NCBI GenBank assembly: GCA_033439295.1
Contig: JAVTLE010000005.1
Location: forward strand, 2,096,501-2,160,500
Direction: 5' to 3'
Length of the DNA: 64,000 nt
DNA from: Deuterostichococcus epilithicus
Lineage: Eukaryota; Chlorophyta; Trebouxiophyceae; Prasiolales; Stichococcaceae
Shown here: piece by piece, positions 47,301 through 58,749 of the stretch
Position numbering within the stretch: position 1 is the first letter of the stretch
Layout: every line of letters begins with the position of its first letter
Notes under the pieces: generated by a model
What the model saw: only the letters and a program-made list of their open reading frames with translations
The model's database searches: none
What the model was told of the DNA's origin: nothing
Position numbers and translations under genes: made by a program

Positions 47301-50300
47301 CCCGCCGGATGTGGGGACACACCGCGCCACCGTCAGCTCCTTCAATGTGAGTCGGTGTCGAGGATGCTCAGTGATCATGACGATCGTTCCTCATGCTGAT
47401 CGTACTTTTTGCGGGCTTTTGACGGATATTTCGGAGCAACGCTGACAGTCGATGCTGCGGAGCAGGTGCTCAACTTCTTCAATCAGGGAACGGGCTTCAA
47501 CGGCGGCAACAGCCAGGACCGTGGCGCCAACACCGCGGAAGAGTTTGCTCGCCAGCGTGCAAAGATCATCAGTGCTATCGTGGCTATCTCGCCAGATGTC
47601 GCGGGGCTGACAGAGGTGAGACCTCGAGTGCCTTGTGTGTCCAGAGGTTGTGCCCGCCGCGCTTGCTTCCTCCTTCACAGCTGAAAACGATGTACATTAC
47701 ATTGATCCTGAAGCAAGATGCAGTCTCGCCGTGTCCCTAGCCACCAATCGCCTCCGTGCACTCTGGTCGTTCGTGACTGCAGATTGAGAATGATGGCTAT
47801 GGCCCAAACAGCGCCATCCAGGTAAATGCTGTGGGCTTATCATTGGCCGGTGAATGCGCATCCATTGCAGTGAGGTTGCTGGTGACAACCGCATGCATGT
47901 CATTCAGCTGTGGCTTTGTGGAATCGAGGAATCGAGGACCTCTCTAACCATGTGCGCTTGCCCACGCTGGCAGAACCTCATCGATGGGCTCAATGCCGCC
48001 ACCGCACCAGGCACGTACGCATTCCGTGTGGTGCCCGGCCGCAACGGCAATGGTATTGTGGGCACGGACGTGATCTCCGTGAAGTTCCTATACAAGCCCG
48101 CCACCTTCGAGCCGGTGCGTATGTCGAGGTCGCAGCAGGGTATACGTGTCCTTCTGGTACTTGAGTCGCGCATCTCCACTCTGTTAAGAGGGGACAGCGT
48201 TGGTGGGTGGCCTCCTCGAGGGCGCGGCGATCAGCCGTCAACAGTGCAGACTTCTGCAGGACTGCATCGGATGAAGGTTGACATGCTGTGGATTGCGCAG
48301 GTCGGCCCGGCTGCCATTCTCGACTCGGTTCAGGACCCAGACTTCATTGACACCCGCAACAGGTGATGGCCTGTCACTCTGGCGTGGTAGCACGACGTCT
48401 GGAACCCCGCATGTGTAAATGTGTAAGGCTTGCATCTCACCATGACAAAACGAATCTGCTGTGTATGGCAGGCCTACACTGATCCAGCACTGGAGGGAGC
48501 TGTCATCAGGCGGCAGCTTCGTGTTTGCCATCAACCACCGTGAGACTTTGCATGATCTTGCAAGCCCAAAGATACCTGCAAGTGTTATGCAACTGCATTC
48601 ATTGAAACACCACGAATCCAGTCCTCAGGTTCAATTGACCTTTCTTGTGCAGTCAAATCCAAGGGCTCGGGCTGCGGCGCCGGTGACGACACCACAGACG
48701 GCTCAGGTGAATATCCTGCGCACATGAATTGGCTGATGCCGAAGGAATTGCATGACGTCACGTTGACAAATAGTCTTTATGTGTCTTCGTCCCTTCGAAG
48801 CGGTAACTTAGTCAGTTCTGGATGCTTCGTACGATTACTGCAGTACCTCTGTGCATGATACCTGTCCTTGAGCATGTGCTTGGCCCTGCACCGCTGCAGG
48901 CAATTGCGCCGGCACCCGCAACAAGGCCACAGCGGCGCTGGTCAAATATCTGGCGACGGACCCCACCAACTCCGGCAACAACCCCAACATCATCCTCATG
49001 GGAGGTGTGTGCTGCAGAGGATATTCTCGAGCCCACTGTGTCGCCCTAGGGCAACAGTTGAAGCCGCTGAGTATCTTCGAAAGCGGCTTGCTGGCAGCTT
49101 GTGCAGGCGCCATCGGTTTCATGCTGCACACGGGCTAGACCTACGTTCATTCACCTTGTTGCGCCTGCTTTGTTGCAGATTTCAACGCGTACTACAACGA
49201 GCAGGCCCTTCAAAATCTGTACTCAGCAAACTACACCAACCTCGAGGGCCCGATGGACTACTCATATCAATTCAGGCAAATTCCTGTGCATTGCTGGGCG
49301 TCACGGACCACATACTTGTAGCAGTGGAGATGATGAATGAACGGGAGCTTGCTGATGGGCTGTGGCTCATGAGCACGACTCTTGGCTGCCTGCAGCGGCG
49401 CCTTCGGCTCTCTGGACCATGGCATCGCGAGCCCCTCTATGCGCAAGCAGGTGTGCACCGTTTCATGCAGTGACGGCGAGCCGATCACCTTGATGGTTAT
49501 GAACTGCTGGACTCACTCAGGCTGCTCATGTGAGTCAAGACTGCAAGAAATTCCAGTTTTGGGGTGTCTCACCGCCGCTTGCGACCTGGAACGGGGCACA
49601 ATCGGATGACGGATGAGCGTTGCATGTTGTTCATAAGCGCAACTCGACCTCACTTTGTCTGTGCCTCCCCAATGCAGATCTCTGGTGCCCACGCGTGGCA
49701 CATCAATGCTGATGAGCCGGTCATCGAAGACTACAACCAGGTAGAGGCACTCGGTAGTCAGCTGCGGACGAGTGTGTGCATGTCGTGTTGTGCCTTAAAA
49801 TGGCTCGTGCATGCCGCTAGCGCTGCGGTTGCTGCGCTGCGCAGTTTGCGCCGCCTGCTGTGCTGCAATAATAGCGGCACCTGCCGTGCTGTTAGCATTG
49901 CCCGAAACAGATTCCTCGGTGCTGGGACCATGACCTCACCGATCATCGTCCCATCGTCCCTGCCAACTGCAGGACGATGGTCGCACCCCGGCGCAGGATG
50001 CCGTGCTGTACAATCCGGGTGAGCGCCCTCCTGCGGCCTCTATGCAGTCCCGTGTCTGCAGTCCCATGTCGCTGCGGCAATTGCTGCTGTAACCTCGCTA
50101 AAATCACATGTGGTGCTTCGTCACGCTTTAACCGGTGATTCTGCTTACGGAGCACCTGCCTTTCTGCACAGGGCCGTTCCGCAGCTCGGACCACGACCCT
50201 GTTGTTATTGGCATGAACCTTGCGCCGGCCGCAATGATGCCAACGACAGCGCCGACAACCACGCCAACAATCGCGCCATCTGCCACCCCAACTGCAATTC

Positions 50301-51034
50301 CAACAGCTGCACCGACCGTAGCTCCCACTGACGCGCCGACTGCCGGCCCCACCCTGGCACCGACTGCTGCGCCGACGGCTTCACCTACTGTTGCGCCAAC
50401 GGCCGCGCCAACAGCTGCACCGACCGTAGCTCCCACTGACGCGCCAACTGCCGGCCCCACCCTGGCACCGACTGCTGCGCCGACGGCTTCGCCTACTGTT
50501 GCGCCGACTGCCGCCCCCACCCCGGCGCCGACTGCTGCGCCAACGGCTGCACCAACTGTTACGCCGACAGCTGCCCCCACCAACAAGCCCACCCGCAAGC
50601 CCACCAAGAAGCCCACCAACAAGCCCACCAAGAAGCCCACTCGCAAGCCCACGAGAAAGCCCACCCGCAAGCCTACGCGCAAGCCCACCCGCAAGCCTAC
50701 CCGCAAGCCGACCCGCAAGCCCACCAAGAAGCCCACCAAGCCGAAGAAGCCGAGCAAGAAGTCTACCAAAAAGTCCACCAAGAAGCCGAAGGACACATAC
50801 TTCTGCTACAAGGGCAACCGATATGTGTACAACCTCCGCAAGCATCGCTATGAGAGGGTGCGGATCAGCGCTTGTGGATCGTGCTCAATATGTGCAGATG
50901 ATGGAGCAACATCTGTCAATGCATACCCGCGATGTTATGCTGTTGTCGCACTGCGAAGTCTGTCGCACGCCCTCGAGTTTGAGCAGCCAACTGCCTCGCA
51001 TCCATGCTTTGGATGCATGGACGCGCTTCCTTGA
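44333..51034 (+). CDS. Secreted ExeM/NucH-type nuclease with lamin-tail and OB domains and Thr-Pro/Lys-Pro-Thr tail
   Basis: Predicted extracellular endonuclease of about 1,076 residues in 23 exons: 44333-44402, 44528-44553, 44696-44720, 44806-45132, 45280-45578, 45811-45925, 46045-46088, 46196-46290, 46415-46604, 46758-46869, 47162-47346, 47466-47615, 47783-47821, 47974-48114, 48301-48362, 48472-48539, 48653-48706, 48900-49004, 49179-49275, 49396-49450, 49678-49740, 49973-50018, 50172-51034. A signal peptide (MVGKAAVLALCLFAAFIIGA) leads to a lamin-tail-like domain (AFINEIHYDNDGTDANEKIE), a Pro-rich linker, an OB-fold region (IVGGVVTGSFQG) and an exonuclease/endonuclease/phosphatase domain. 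Catalytic blocks are intact: GLTEIENDGYGPNSAI, FAINHLKSKGSGC, ILMGDFNAY, FGSLDHGIAS and FRSSDHDPVVIG. This domain order is that of bacterial ExeM nucleases. The tail has PTAAPT-type repeats, then KPTRKPT repeats, then a Cys-containing end. The last exon is read to the first stop; a further intron near 50860 is possible. Intron 49276-49395 appears to begin with GC. Confidence 0.93.
50238..50580 (+). repeat. Thr-Pro-rich tandem repeat (PTAAPT type), coding
   Basis: A repeat of PT-x-APT units encodes a mucin-like, probably heavily O-glycosylated spacer after the nuclease domain. It includes a 108-base tandem duplication: 50303-50410 and 50411-50518 are nearly identical, the first 96 bases differing at two positions. 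Confidence 0.95.
50584..50741 (+). repeat. Lys-Pro-Thr repeat (KPTRKPTKKPT), coding
   Basis: About 13 units of K-P-T-(R/K/N) encode a strongly cationic tail. The DNA period is 12 bases. On the opposite strand this gives a long shadow frame of Val/Gly-Leu repeats that is not a gene. Confidence 0.95.
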
Positions 51035-52200
51035 AAGTCCAGCTTGAGTTTATTCATGATTGGCATGGTGTTTGACCGCAGATATGACTGTTGTCAATTC
51101 GACACTGCTGACCTTGCCATCGCTGTGCTTCAGGTTCCCGGAAAATGCTAATTGGCTCCCGCCGGGCAGCACAAAATTTGATCGCGAAGGGTGATCCCTC
51201 GGAGGGAAGCGATGACGGGGAGAAGCGGGCGGAGACAGACACTCAAGATCTAGGAAGCCGCTGGCCGCCCGGTCATCAATTCCAATTATTTGCAGCGCTG
51301 AAACCAAAAGCCTTGCAGAATGGTGCTGCTCGGCCTGCTGGCAGGCTGGCATATTTTGAAGGCGTAGATAGGCGGGAGATATCACATCCATTATTGCTTG
51401 ATTATTGTTAGAGGCTCAAAGCGTCTGCCGGAGCACTAGTACTCAGCACGCAGCTCGTCGTTGGCTATTGTGAAAATTTTGTTATGCCGCCACATTGGGT
51501 CTCTGATGAGTTGCCCATGCCCTGCTGCCGTCAGTCATTACTTTTCTCATTTCCCAATTCATGAAAAACTATCCTTGATCTGAAATTATCCAACAACTAT
51601 CCTTGATCTGAAATCGGACAGACGAAAAACCATTTTATAGGTGACGGCATTTTAGTTCACGCCGACCATAAGCCATCAGCCACTCGCACTCCACTGATAC
51701 TCCGAAAGCAAAACCTTCTCGTTCATATCATTCCGCGTAACCAGCATCGTCTGCTTCCTGCCGCCTGTTTTTTCTGTGTATTTCTGTGTAAAGGGTACCG
51801 GGCTACAACATTGGTCGCAATCAGGTATGCTGATGCGGGCGAGTTGACTCCGCCGGACAGCACCATGTCCATGACGTCGGGGTGACATCATCAATTGGAA
51901 CTGCAGCCGCTGCTGGCTCCCTGCGCCTGATCTCGGGTAGTCCGAAGCGTGTACCTTAACGTACAGGGGGCCTGCAGCTGAATATGTTGTAGCCAGCCTG
52001 GGATATCATCCGGCAGCGTTCCTGGACGCTGCCAGGGGCGGGCGGACGCGTCCCGCTCCCGCACCCGACCGACGGCGATGGCGCCCGCCTGCTGACACGG
52101 TGCCGTGGCAGGAGGCCCCAGCCTGGCTGCGGCACGCGCCCTGCCTGACGAAGGCGGGGACGGCGCGACCACGGAGCCAGGCGCGGCCGGGGGGCCGGGC
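51035..52200. other. Intergenic region before the transporter gene
   Basis: These 1,166 bases hold the nuclease 3' UTR and the transporter promoter. The part 51410-51800 is AT-richer than the surroundings. It contains a 20-base direct repeat. No coding block is recognised before 52201. Confidence 0.5.
51567..51614. repeat. 20-base direct repeat pair
   Basis: AACTATCCTTGATCTGAAAT occurs at 51567-51586 and again at 51595-51614, eight bases apart. It looks like a local tandem duplication. Confidence 0.95.
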
Positions 52201-55200
52201 ATGCCCCGGCTGAACGGCGGGGCCAGGATCATCGAGCTGCAGCCTATCATGGAGGAGGGGCCGGCGCCTGTGCTGCCGGTGCAGACGCGGGGTGAGGCCG
52301 CGCAGTGATGGCCTGCATGACATTCGGCCTCGTCTGCGCATATGCTGCATCGTGCAGGCGGGTGTGGAGCATCCAGCAGTTCGCAGATGGCTGGTAGCTG
52401 TGCCTGCAGGCAGCCGGCTGCGGGAGCTGCGGCAGCACAGGTCGCTGCGCTGGGTGCACGAGCCGCTTGTGCGCACGGCAGCAGTGAACCTGGCGCTGAT
52501 CTGCACCTGGTGCGGGCAGCCAGCCAGGATGTTGCTGTCGTGGTCAAGCTGGGTGCTGTCCAGCTGGCATCTGACGCGACTGAACCATCATCCGCTCTGT
52601 GTCAACCCACTCGAGATTGTTCCCCACTGCGCCACCCGCATACACTGCAGGTACTTTTTCAGCACCTGCCTCAGCCTCTGGAATAAGCAGCTGGTCGGCA
52701 AGGAGCATGGGGTGCTGGGCCTGGGTCCCTTTCCAGGTGAGGCACATGTGCTGCTGAGAGCGCCGCATGCAAGCTCCGCAGGCGAGAGCAGCATGGGCGG
52801 CAATGCGGTTTCTGCAGCAAAACATGTGGCTGTCGAAGCAGCAGCAGGGTCCGTCTTGACCCCAGTCAGACGAATGGTCGCAGCAGAGCGGATCGTGCTC
52901 TGCCGATCCTCTCTGGCACCATCGAATGCATGCTGACGCTGCGGTGTGCCTGTGTTGTCTGCAGCGCCGATGCTCATCACCAGCGTGCAGTTTGCGTTCC
53001 AGCACCTGCTGGCGCGAGTGGCGCTCGCGACGCCGCTGGTGCAGGGCTCCGACGACAAGATGACGTGGGAGGACTGGTGGAAGAAGGGTGCGCGCCTGGC
53101 TGCCTCGATGCTGCTGCTTTCTCCATGCCCTCCCTGCAGTGCGTCTCAGGCCCTGCTGCATGCTCTGCCATGACCAGGCAGCCTGTCAGGTCGCTGTGTG
53201 GGCCTTTACACCACGTTGAGTGGGCACGCACATGCACACATGATGCAACAGAGCCTGTTGGTCCGCCGCCGCAGTGGTGGCCAACGGCGTGTCCACGGGG
53301 CTGGACATCGGGCTGTCCAACTACTCGCTCATGCTCATCACCCTCAGCTTCTACACCATGTGCAAGTCCACCACGCCGGTGTTCCTGCTGTCCTTCGCCT
53401 TCATCTGGGGCATTGAACGGTGCGGTGCGGCCTGCTCGCCGCTGTGCTGCAGGTCCAACCCACCGAGAGCTCCCCGCCGCCTGCCTCATACGCGAACAGG
53501 CTGTGGCCCCACACGCTGCGAGCAGAGTCGCCGCAGGCGGCATGCTGTTTGTCTGGCTGGCTGGCTGGCTCACGACTGCTGGACGCATTGGCAGCCGTGG
53601 CGCACAGCTCCGCAGTTCGTCCGGGTTCACGTCGCTGCCGCAGGCGGCGGACGCGCGCGCACGACTGGCCTGGACACATGTTCTGCTGGGTCGATGACAC
53701 TGGTCCAAACACGCAGGCCCAGCTGGAGCCTGGCGGGCGTGGTGGTGGTTATATGCAGCGGCCTGCTGCTGCTGGTGGCTGGCGAGACGCAGTTTGACCT
53801 GGTGGGTTTTCTGGTGGTCATGGGCGCCTCCATGCTGGCGGGCTTCCGCTGGACCATCACCCAAGTGCTGCTGCAGGGCGACTCCAAGCACGGCGGTGCG
53901 CGCCCATCGCTCATGCCGCACATCCTGCACGCCGCTCAGCCTGTGTCGCTTGATACAAAGAAGCTGTGTATGCCGCCTGGCTGGCTGCCCATGCACGGCT
54001 GGCCTTGACGAGGAGGTGTATGCAGGAGAAGCGCAGCAGGCGTATGCCGCAGCTGGAGGCACTCCGTTTCATGCGTTGCTGCGCAGCTGACACGCCACTT
54101 GCGTCCCCTGCATTGCAGGCGCCGGCGGTCCAATACAGGTCCTGTACCATCTGACGCCAGGTGATGGACCTGACGCCTCGTTGCTGCCTCTGTGCTAGAC
54201 CCAATTCTCGCACATCGGTCCTGCCTGGAGGGCCTGGAGGCTGGCAGCCGCCATACTTTCCTACTGACTCAGCGTCGCCGCTGACTCCCCCTGCCCCCGC
54301 CCCGATCGCAGTGATGTCGGTCACGGTGCTCATCATGTCGCTGCTGGTGGAGCGCTTGTGGGTCGTACTGCCCCAGTCGCCCTACTTCGACTCCCTGGAG
54401 AGCATGGCCATCACCTTCTGCATCATGCTCTTTGGCGGCGTCATTGCCTTTCTCATGGTGGGCCAGCCCCGCTATGCTCCTTCAAAACCCAGAAATTGCG
54501 CCAGATCCAGTTCCATGTTTCCCGAAGAGGGCCCGTCGCAATCGCTGGGCTTCGTCGCAATCGCTGCTGTCCGCACCAATAGCAGTCACCCGCCTCGCAT
54601 GGCACCGCCGGCAGCAACTAGCCGCCTGGCTTCCCCGAATCGACACAATGAGCATCACTGCAGCACCCAGGGCTGGGGCCGCCCAGTGCGAGTTTTCAGC
54701 GTTTCTGCTGCCATGCGCAGGTGTGGACAGAGTTCAAGGTCATACAGGAGACGTCGGCGCTGACGTTCATGGTCGCTGGCACCTTCAAGGAAATCGTCAC
54801 AGGTACAGTTCGAAGCGCTTTTCACCTGCCTTCTTCCTGGCGCATTCTCTCTGCTGGACATCTGTCTTTACGATACGGCAGCAAACCGCTGCAGCACCTG
54901 CATACCTGCCAGCATCGTCTTGCCCGCCAGCAGCTGGCGCATGCCTTACGCATGACGATCGGTCAAGCTGATTGGTCCGAACTCTGAGGGGGCTGACAGC
55001 ATCCCGAAGCCTGAATCTCCTGGCAATGGAAACTGCAGTCTTCTCAGCAGTGGTGTTCCTGGGGGAGGCCTTCACGCGCATCAACGCGCTGGGGCTGGCT
55101 ATCCTCATCCTGGGGGTGGTGCTGTTCAACTACACGAAGTACAAGCGGCTGCGGGAGGGCTCTGGTTCCGATGCCAGCGAGGCCGACAAGGCGCACCCCG

Positions 55201-55638
55201 TGCCCGCCAGTCGCGCCCGTTACTCCCTCGTCGACGGCAGCCAGGTGGGTTCCCCCCTCTCCCTGTCCTCTTGCTCTCATTTCATCTTGGAGTCCTTTGA
55301 TACAGGCGGGCAGCAGCTGGGTGCATGGGCGCTGACCTCGCACGTCGGCAGCGCTGCGGCGCAGCCCAGCATGGACGGCGGCATGGCTGGATGGCTCTGC
55401 AAGGGAAAGGGTGCACACCAGGCTAGTGCACACAGGGTCGACATGGATGTCGAAACGGCTGAGCTTGCGGCGCTCGCAGAGCTCGGACGACGCGGAGGAG
55501 GAGGGCGCAATGGACTCGCGGCCTTCGACGCCAAGCGGCAGCAAGCTGTCCATGGGGCAGTCGACGCCGGTCATGCGGGGCGGTCTGGGCTCGGCTCCCT
55601 TTTCTGACTCGCGGCCGGAGCTGCACACCGAAGTCTGA
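52201..55638 (+). CDS. Triose-phosphate/nucleotide-sugar transporter family protein (At1g06470-like)
   Basis: Drug/metabolite-transporter fold antiporter with about ten membrane helices, likely in Golgi or ER. Eleven exons (52201-52291, 52410-52509, 52651-52736, 52965-53087, 53275-53419, 53717-53895, 54119-54160, 54312-54457, 54721-54802, 55039-55244, 55480-55638) give 452 residues in one frame. Blocks recognised: VNLALICTWYFFSTCLSLWN, MLITSVQFAFQHLLARV, STGLDIGLSNYSLMLITLSF, TMCKSTTPVFLLSFAF, FLVVMGASMLAGFRWTITQV, ITFCIMLFGGVIAFLM and INALGLAILILGVVLFNYTK. From memory the order matches the plant nucleotide/sugar transporter At1g06470, whose substrate is not settled. The hydrophilic N- and C-termini are Ser-rich (RPSTPSGSKLSMGQSTP) and probably cytosolic. 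The start at 52201 (MPRLNGGARIIELQPIMEEG) is the first in-frame ATG; an upstream exon is possible. Confidence 0.92.
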
Positions 55639-56021
55639 ATGCACCACTGATTCTTGTAGAAGGCCTCCGATGGCGACGATAAAAGGCCTCCGATGGCGAC
55701 GAGTTGGAACCATGATTTTTGGTCCTGCGCTGCAACATCCTGCCAAAATCGACCAATGTATTGTATCTCTGGATGCCTGTCCTGAAGGAACTGGCATCAC
55801 CCTCTACAGTGAGTATCAAAGGAGTGCGTCGGCGTATCTGAGACGTTTGCAAGCGAGGTGCAGAACAGATGTCAAAAAAAAAGTGACGCCATTTGCACAT
55901 GGATGCCTGATGTCATATTCCCTGCCCCGCCCACAGAAAACCAGATCTAGCACACGAACGCACTGCAACATGAACAAGATATCACCACGGGCCATCCTGG
56001 CACCTTCACTGCGTTCCAACT
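55639..56021. other. Convergent intergenic region (two 3' UTRs)
   Basis: These 383 bases lie between convergent stops. They include a 20-base direct repeat at 55660-55702. No gene is seen. Confidence 0.5.
55660..55702. repeat. 20-base direct repeat pair in 3' region
   Basis: AAGGCCTCCGATGGCGACGA occurs at 55660-55679 and 55683-55702 (period 23 bases), about 20 bases after the transporter stop codon. Confidence 0.96.
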
Positions 56022-58634
56022 TCAGCTGTTGGGCAGGATCTCACTGGCGACCTGCTTCAGCGTCGGCATGCTGTCCTGCGTGTGCACCACCTGCAGGCTG
56101 TCCTCTCCATACCGCCGCAGCACCTGCCAGGGGCCCGGGTACGCTCTGAAGAGCGCACCTGCAATGGCGGAAGGGCGCCACCGATCAGAAGAGCTTGCCG
56201 CTGGCTGCTGCGGCGCTGGCGGCAAATTGCAGCGCTGCAAGGTGAAGGGGCAACACCAGAAAGTCTCTGTGTATGCCTCGAACCGACAGCACAGGCCAGC
56301 AGAGCGACGCACCCCCACGGCTGCCCTTGAAATTGTGGATGTAAAAGGCCGACGTGAACTCTGGAATGAAAGTCTTCGCCAGCTGTCCCAGCTTCGGATA
56401 GAACAAGCTGGGGTAGTACCTGCACTTGGAAGCGGACGGCTGAGCAACCAGCAACAGTCTAATCTGCAGCGTACACCGGCATCTACTACACCTCCAGGCG
56501 GTTGCTCACCCGCTGCGGACACGGTCGAGCTCGCCTGCGACCACGAAGAATTGCTCGAAGCTGCGGCCAAAGCAGGCCGGATGTGCCAGCAGGCATCATG
56601 GCAGGTCTGCGAGGCAATTGCCATCTTAAAGCGCACCGTTGAACACGATCATTGGCTTGCCGGAGGCGCGTGCAGAGCCTTCGTATAGATCGGCGATGGC
56701 AAGGATCTCGTTCACATTGAAGGACGGGTAAGCAAAAACAAAAAGCTCATCCGAATCCCGGATCCTGTCGAGCACCTTGGGCTGGCCTGGAAATGATGTA
56801 GGTAATGCGTCGTGCAGAGCACCATTGCTTATGCAGCCCAAAGCAGTGACAACGACTCAAAACAGCAACCAGCGACACATAAACAATGCAATGATACAAG
56901 CGGTACTTTGCTCAGCACCGGCGCACGCGCACCGATGTTGATGCCTGCATCGCTCAGGAAGTTGGGCTTCGTCAAGAAATCCAGCGCAAAGTTGGTCGAA
57001 TCGAAGATGGGATCCAGCTTTGCCGACCCAGCTGCAGGGTCCATGGCTTTCCCCTCGCGCGCAACTCGGAGCTCCTGTCACCTCGCAGTGTGCCGCTGTT
57101 AGTAAGGAACGGATGAGGATGATGGTGCACTGGACCAGGTGCAGGGTGTCAACTCGGCAACTCACGTCTGCATCTGGAAAAAATATCCGCGTGTTGGCTG
57201 CCTGCTGCTGGAACGGCACGCAGAACGTCCGCAGAAACCCCAAGTTGGCGTTCATTTCTGCACAGCCGTCGTCATCGCCGCACACGGAGTCAAGTCCGGC
57301 TGTTGGGAACTCGACCTGCATCAAATAAACGCCAGTACCTTGATTGCCACACAACATCATGTTTCTCCACTGCACCAACTTCTGTGTTGCGTTAGTTTCT
57401 GATCAATTTCACCTCCAAGAGCTTGCAGCCCTCCTTCAGCGCCGCCTGCGTCGCCTCCCGCGCATCGCGCACCGCTTGCACGTAGTTTTGTGGGAACGCC
57501 TGAGGTTCACGAGACCAAAACGTTCACATGCAGCAGCAGCATGTGTTTCCGGGGTCGGATCGATATTCACGACCGCATGTGTCGTTTGGGGCAGCCAGCG
57601 CATGCAAGACACAGCACCTGCAGGCTCTCTTGTGCAGCTGTGGTCGCACAGCGATGTTGGATCCTACGAGCCGTGTGCCGAGCTGGGCACTGCACAAGCG
57701 GACGCGTCGATGCCCCGTGCACTGATAATGACCAACGCATGCCGCAACTATCAGCGCGCGTGTGGCAGCAGGCACTCGCAGGAGTCAGAGCGATGCGAAG
57801 CGTTCGAGCTGTACTGCCGCGACCTTCGCAAGCCATTGCAAGCTGCAGCAACTGGGTGAGTATGGATTGTCTCACTTCAGATCATAGATCATCGGTCGAA
57901 TTTGCATCAAATTCACACTCGAAATGTGGCAGAGCAGGCTGCATATATGTGAGCAGTTCTGGAAGTGGCAAATGGTGCTTATCAAGCTGTGCAATATTTG
58001 CGGAGTTCAACTGAACGCAGATGAACGGGATCAGATCTGGGCACATGACATCACGTGTCTGGTGCGAGGTTGCAGTGTTAAGCTCCGGTGAAAGCGGGAG
58101 GACTTCAGGAAGTCCCTTACAAGGTATTTGAACACACTGCGCAACTTTGAGCTCGAGTGTGATCATGCCAGCAGAGATGGCCAAGTCTTCTCAAATCCGC
58201 CGGCAACATGCGAACGCACCTGATGACAGCTGATTACCCAGGCGGTTAATTTACTGAATACGCCTGCTGTATGTGCTCGGTCATTCAAATTTAAAATGAT
58301 CTACAAAACTTCGTGCAGGCTTGCTCCTGAGGCTAACTAATGGAGCCAGGCAAAGCGCTACCGCTTACGTGTCCGGCGGTTTCAGGGAGCCGTCAAACGA
58401 TACCCTGGAGATGTTGTTCAAGCCCCTGGAAACACAGTCAAAAGGTAGCTTGATACACATGGTGTAATAGCGTCAGCTTGAAACACATGGTGAGAGTTGA
58501 TAACGTATCAGGTGGCTTAGTTTCTCGCTACTCCGAACACGAATACAACTGCAAAAAGGTGGTACTTACCCGTCATCGGCGTTGCGCCCTGGCGGTGTCT
58601 TTGGTGAAGGGCCGTTGGCGGTCGCCTCCTGCAT
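56022..58634 (-). CDS. DUF1995 domain protein
   Basis: Member of a plant and algal family (DUF1995), several of which are plastid proteins; molecular function is not established. Exons: 58570-58634, 58369-58425, 57413-57499, 57166-57315, 56933-57074, 56637-56786, 56510-56534, 56313-56419 and 56022-56158. Family blocks are FPQNYVQAVRDAREATQAAL, CKLLEVEFPTAGLDSVCG, NTRIFFPDAD, DELFVFAYPSFNVNEILAIA, KPMIVFNGELDRVRSGYYPS and the closing GALFRAYPGPWQVLRRYG. The 25-base exon 56510-56534 is supported by phase on both sides. The phase between exons 2 and 3 does not match, so one small exon is probably missing between 57500 and 58368. The start at 58634 (MQEATANGPSPKTPPGRNAD) has no obvious transit peptide, so the true N-terminus is uncertain. 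Confidence 0.85.
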
Positions 58635-58749
58635 GTTGCGACTGGCTCTGATACGCCGACGGCCATCGAATGTAAAACAGCTGGCGATGCCTTCAAAAAC
58701 ACTGAGACGATGCGATGCAAAGTCAGGTGGGCAACAGCAGCGCCTGTGC

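Noticed and set aside
50128-50796. Long antisense frame full of VG/GL repeats
   Set aside because: It is the exact shadow of the PT and KPT repeats of the nuclease gene; repeat DNA keeps several frames open and there is no start context or conserved block.
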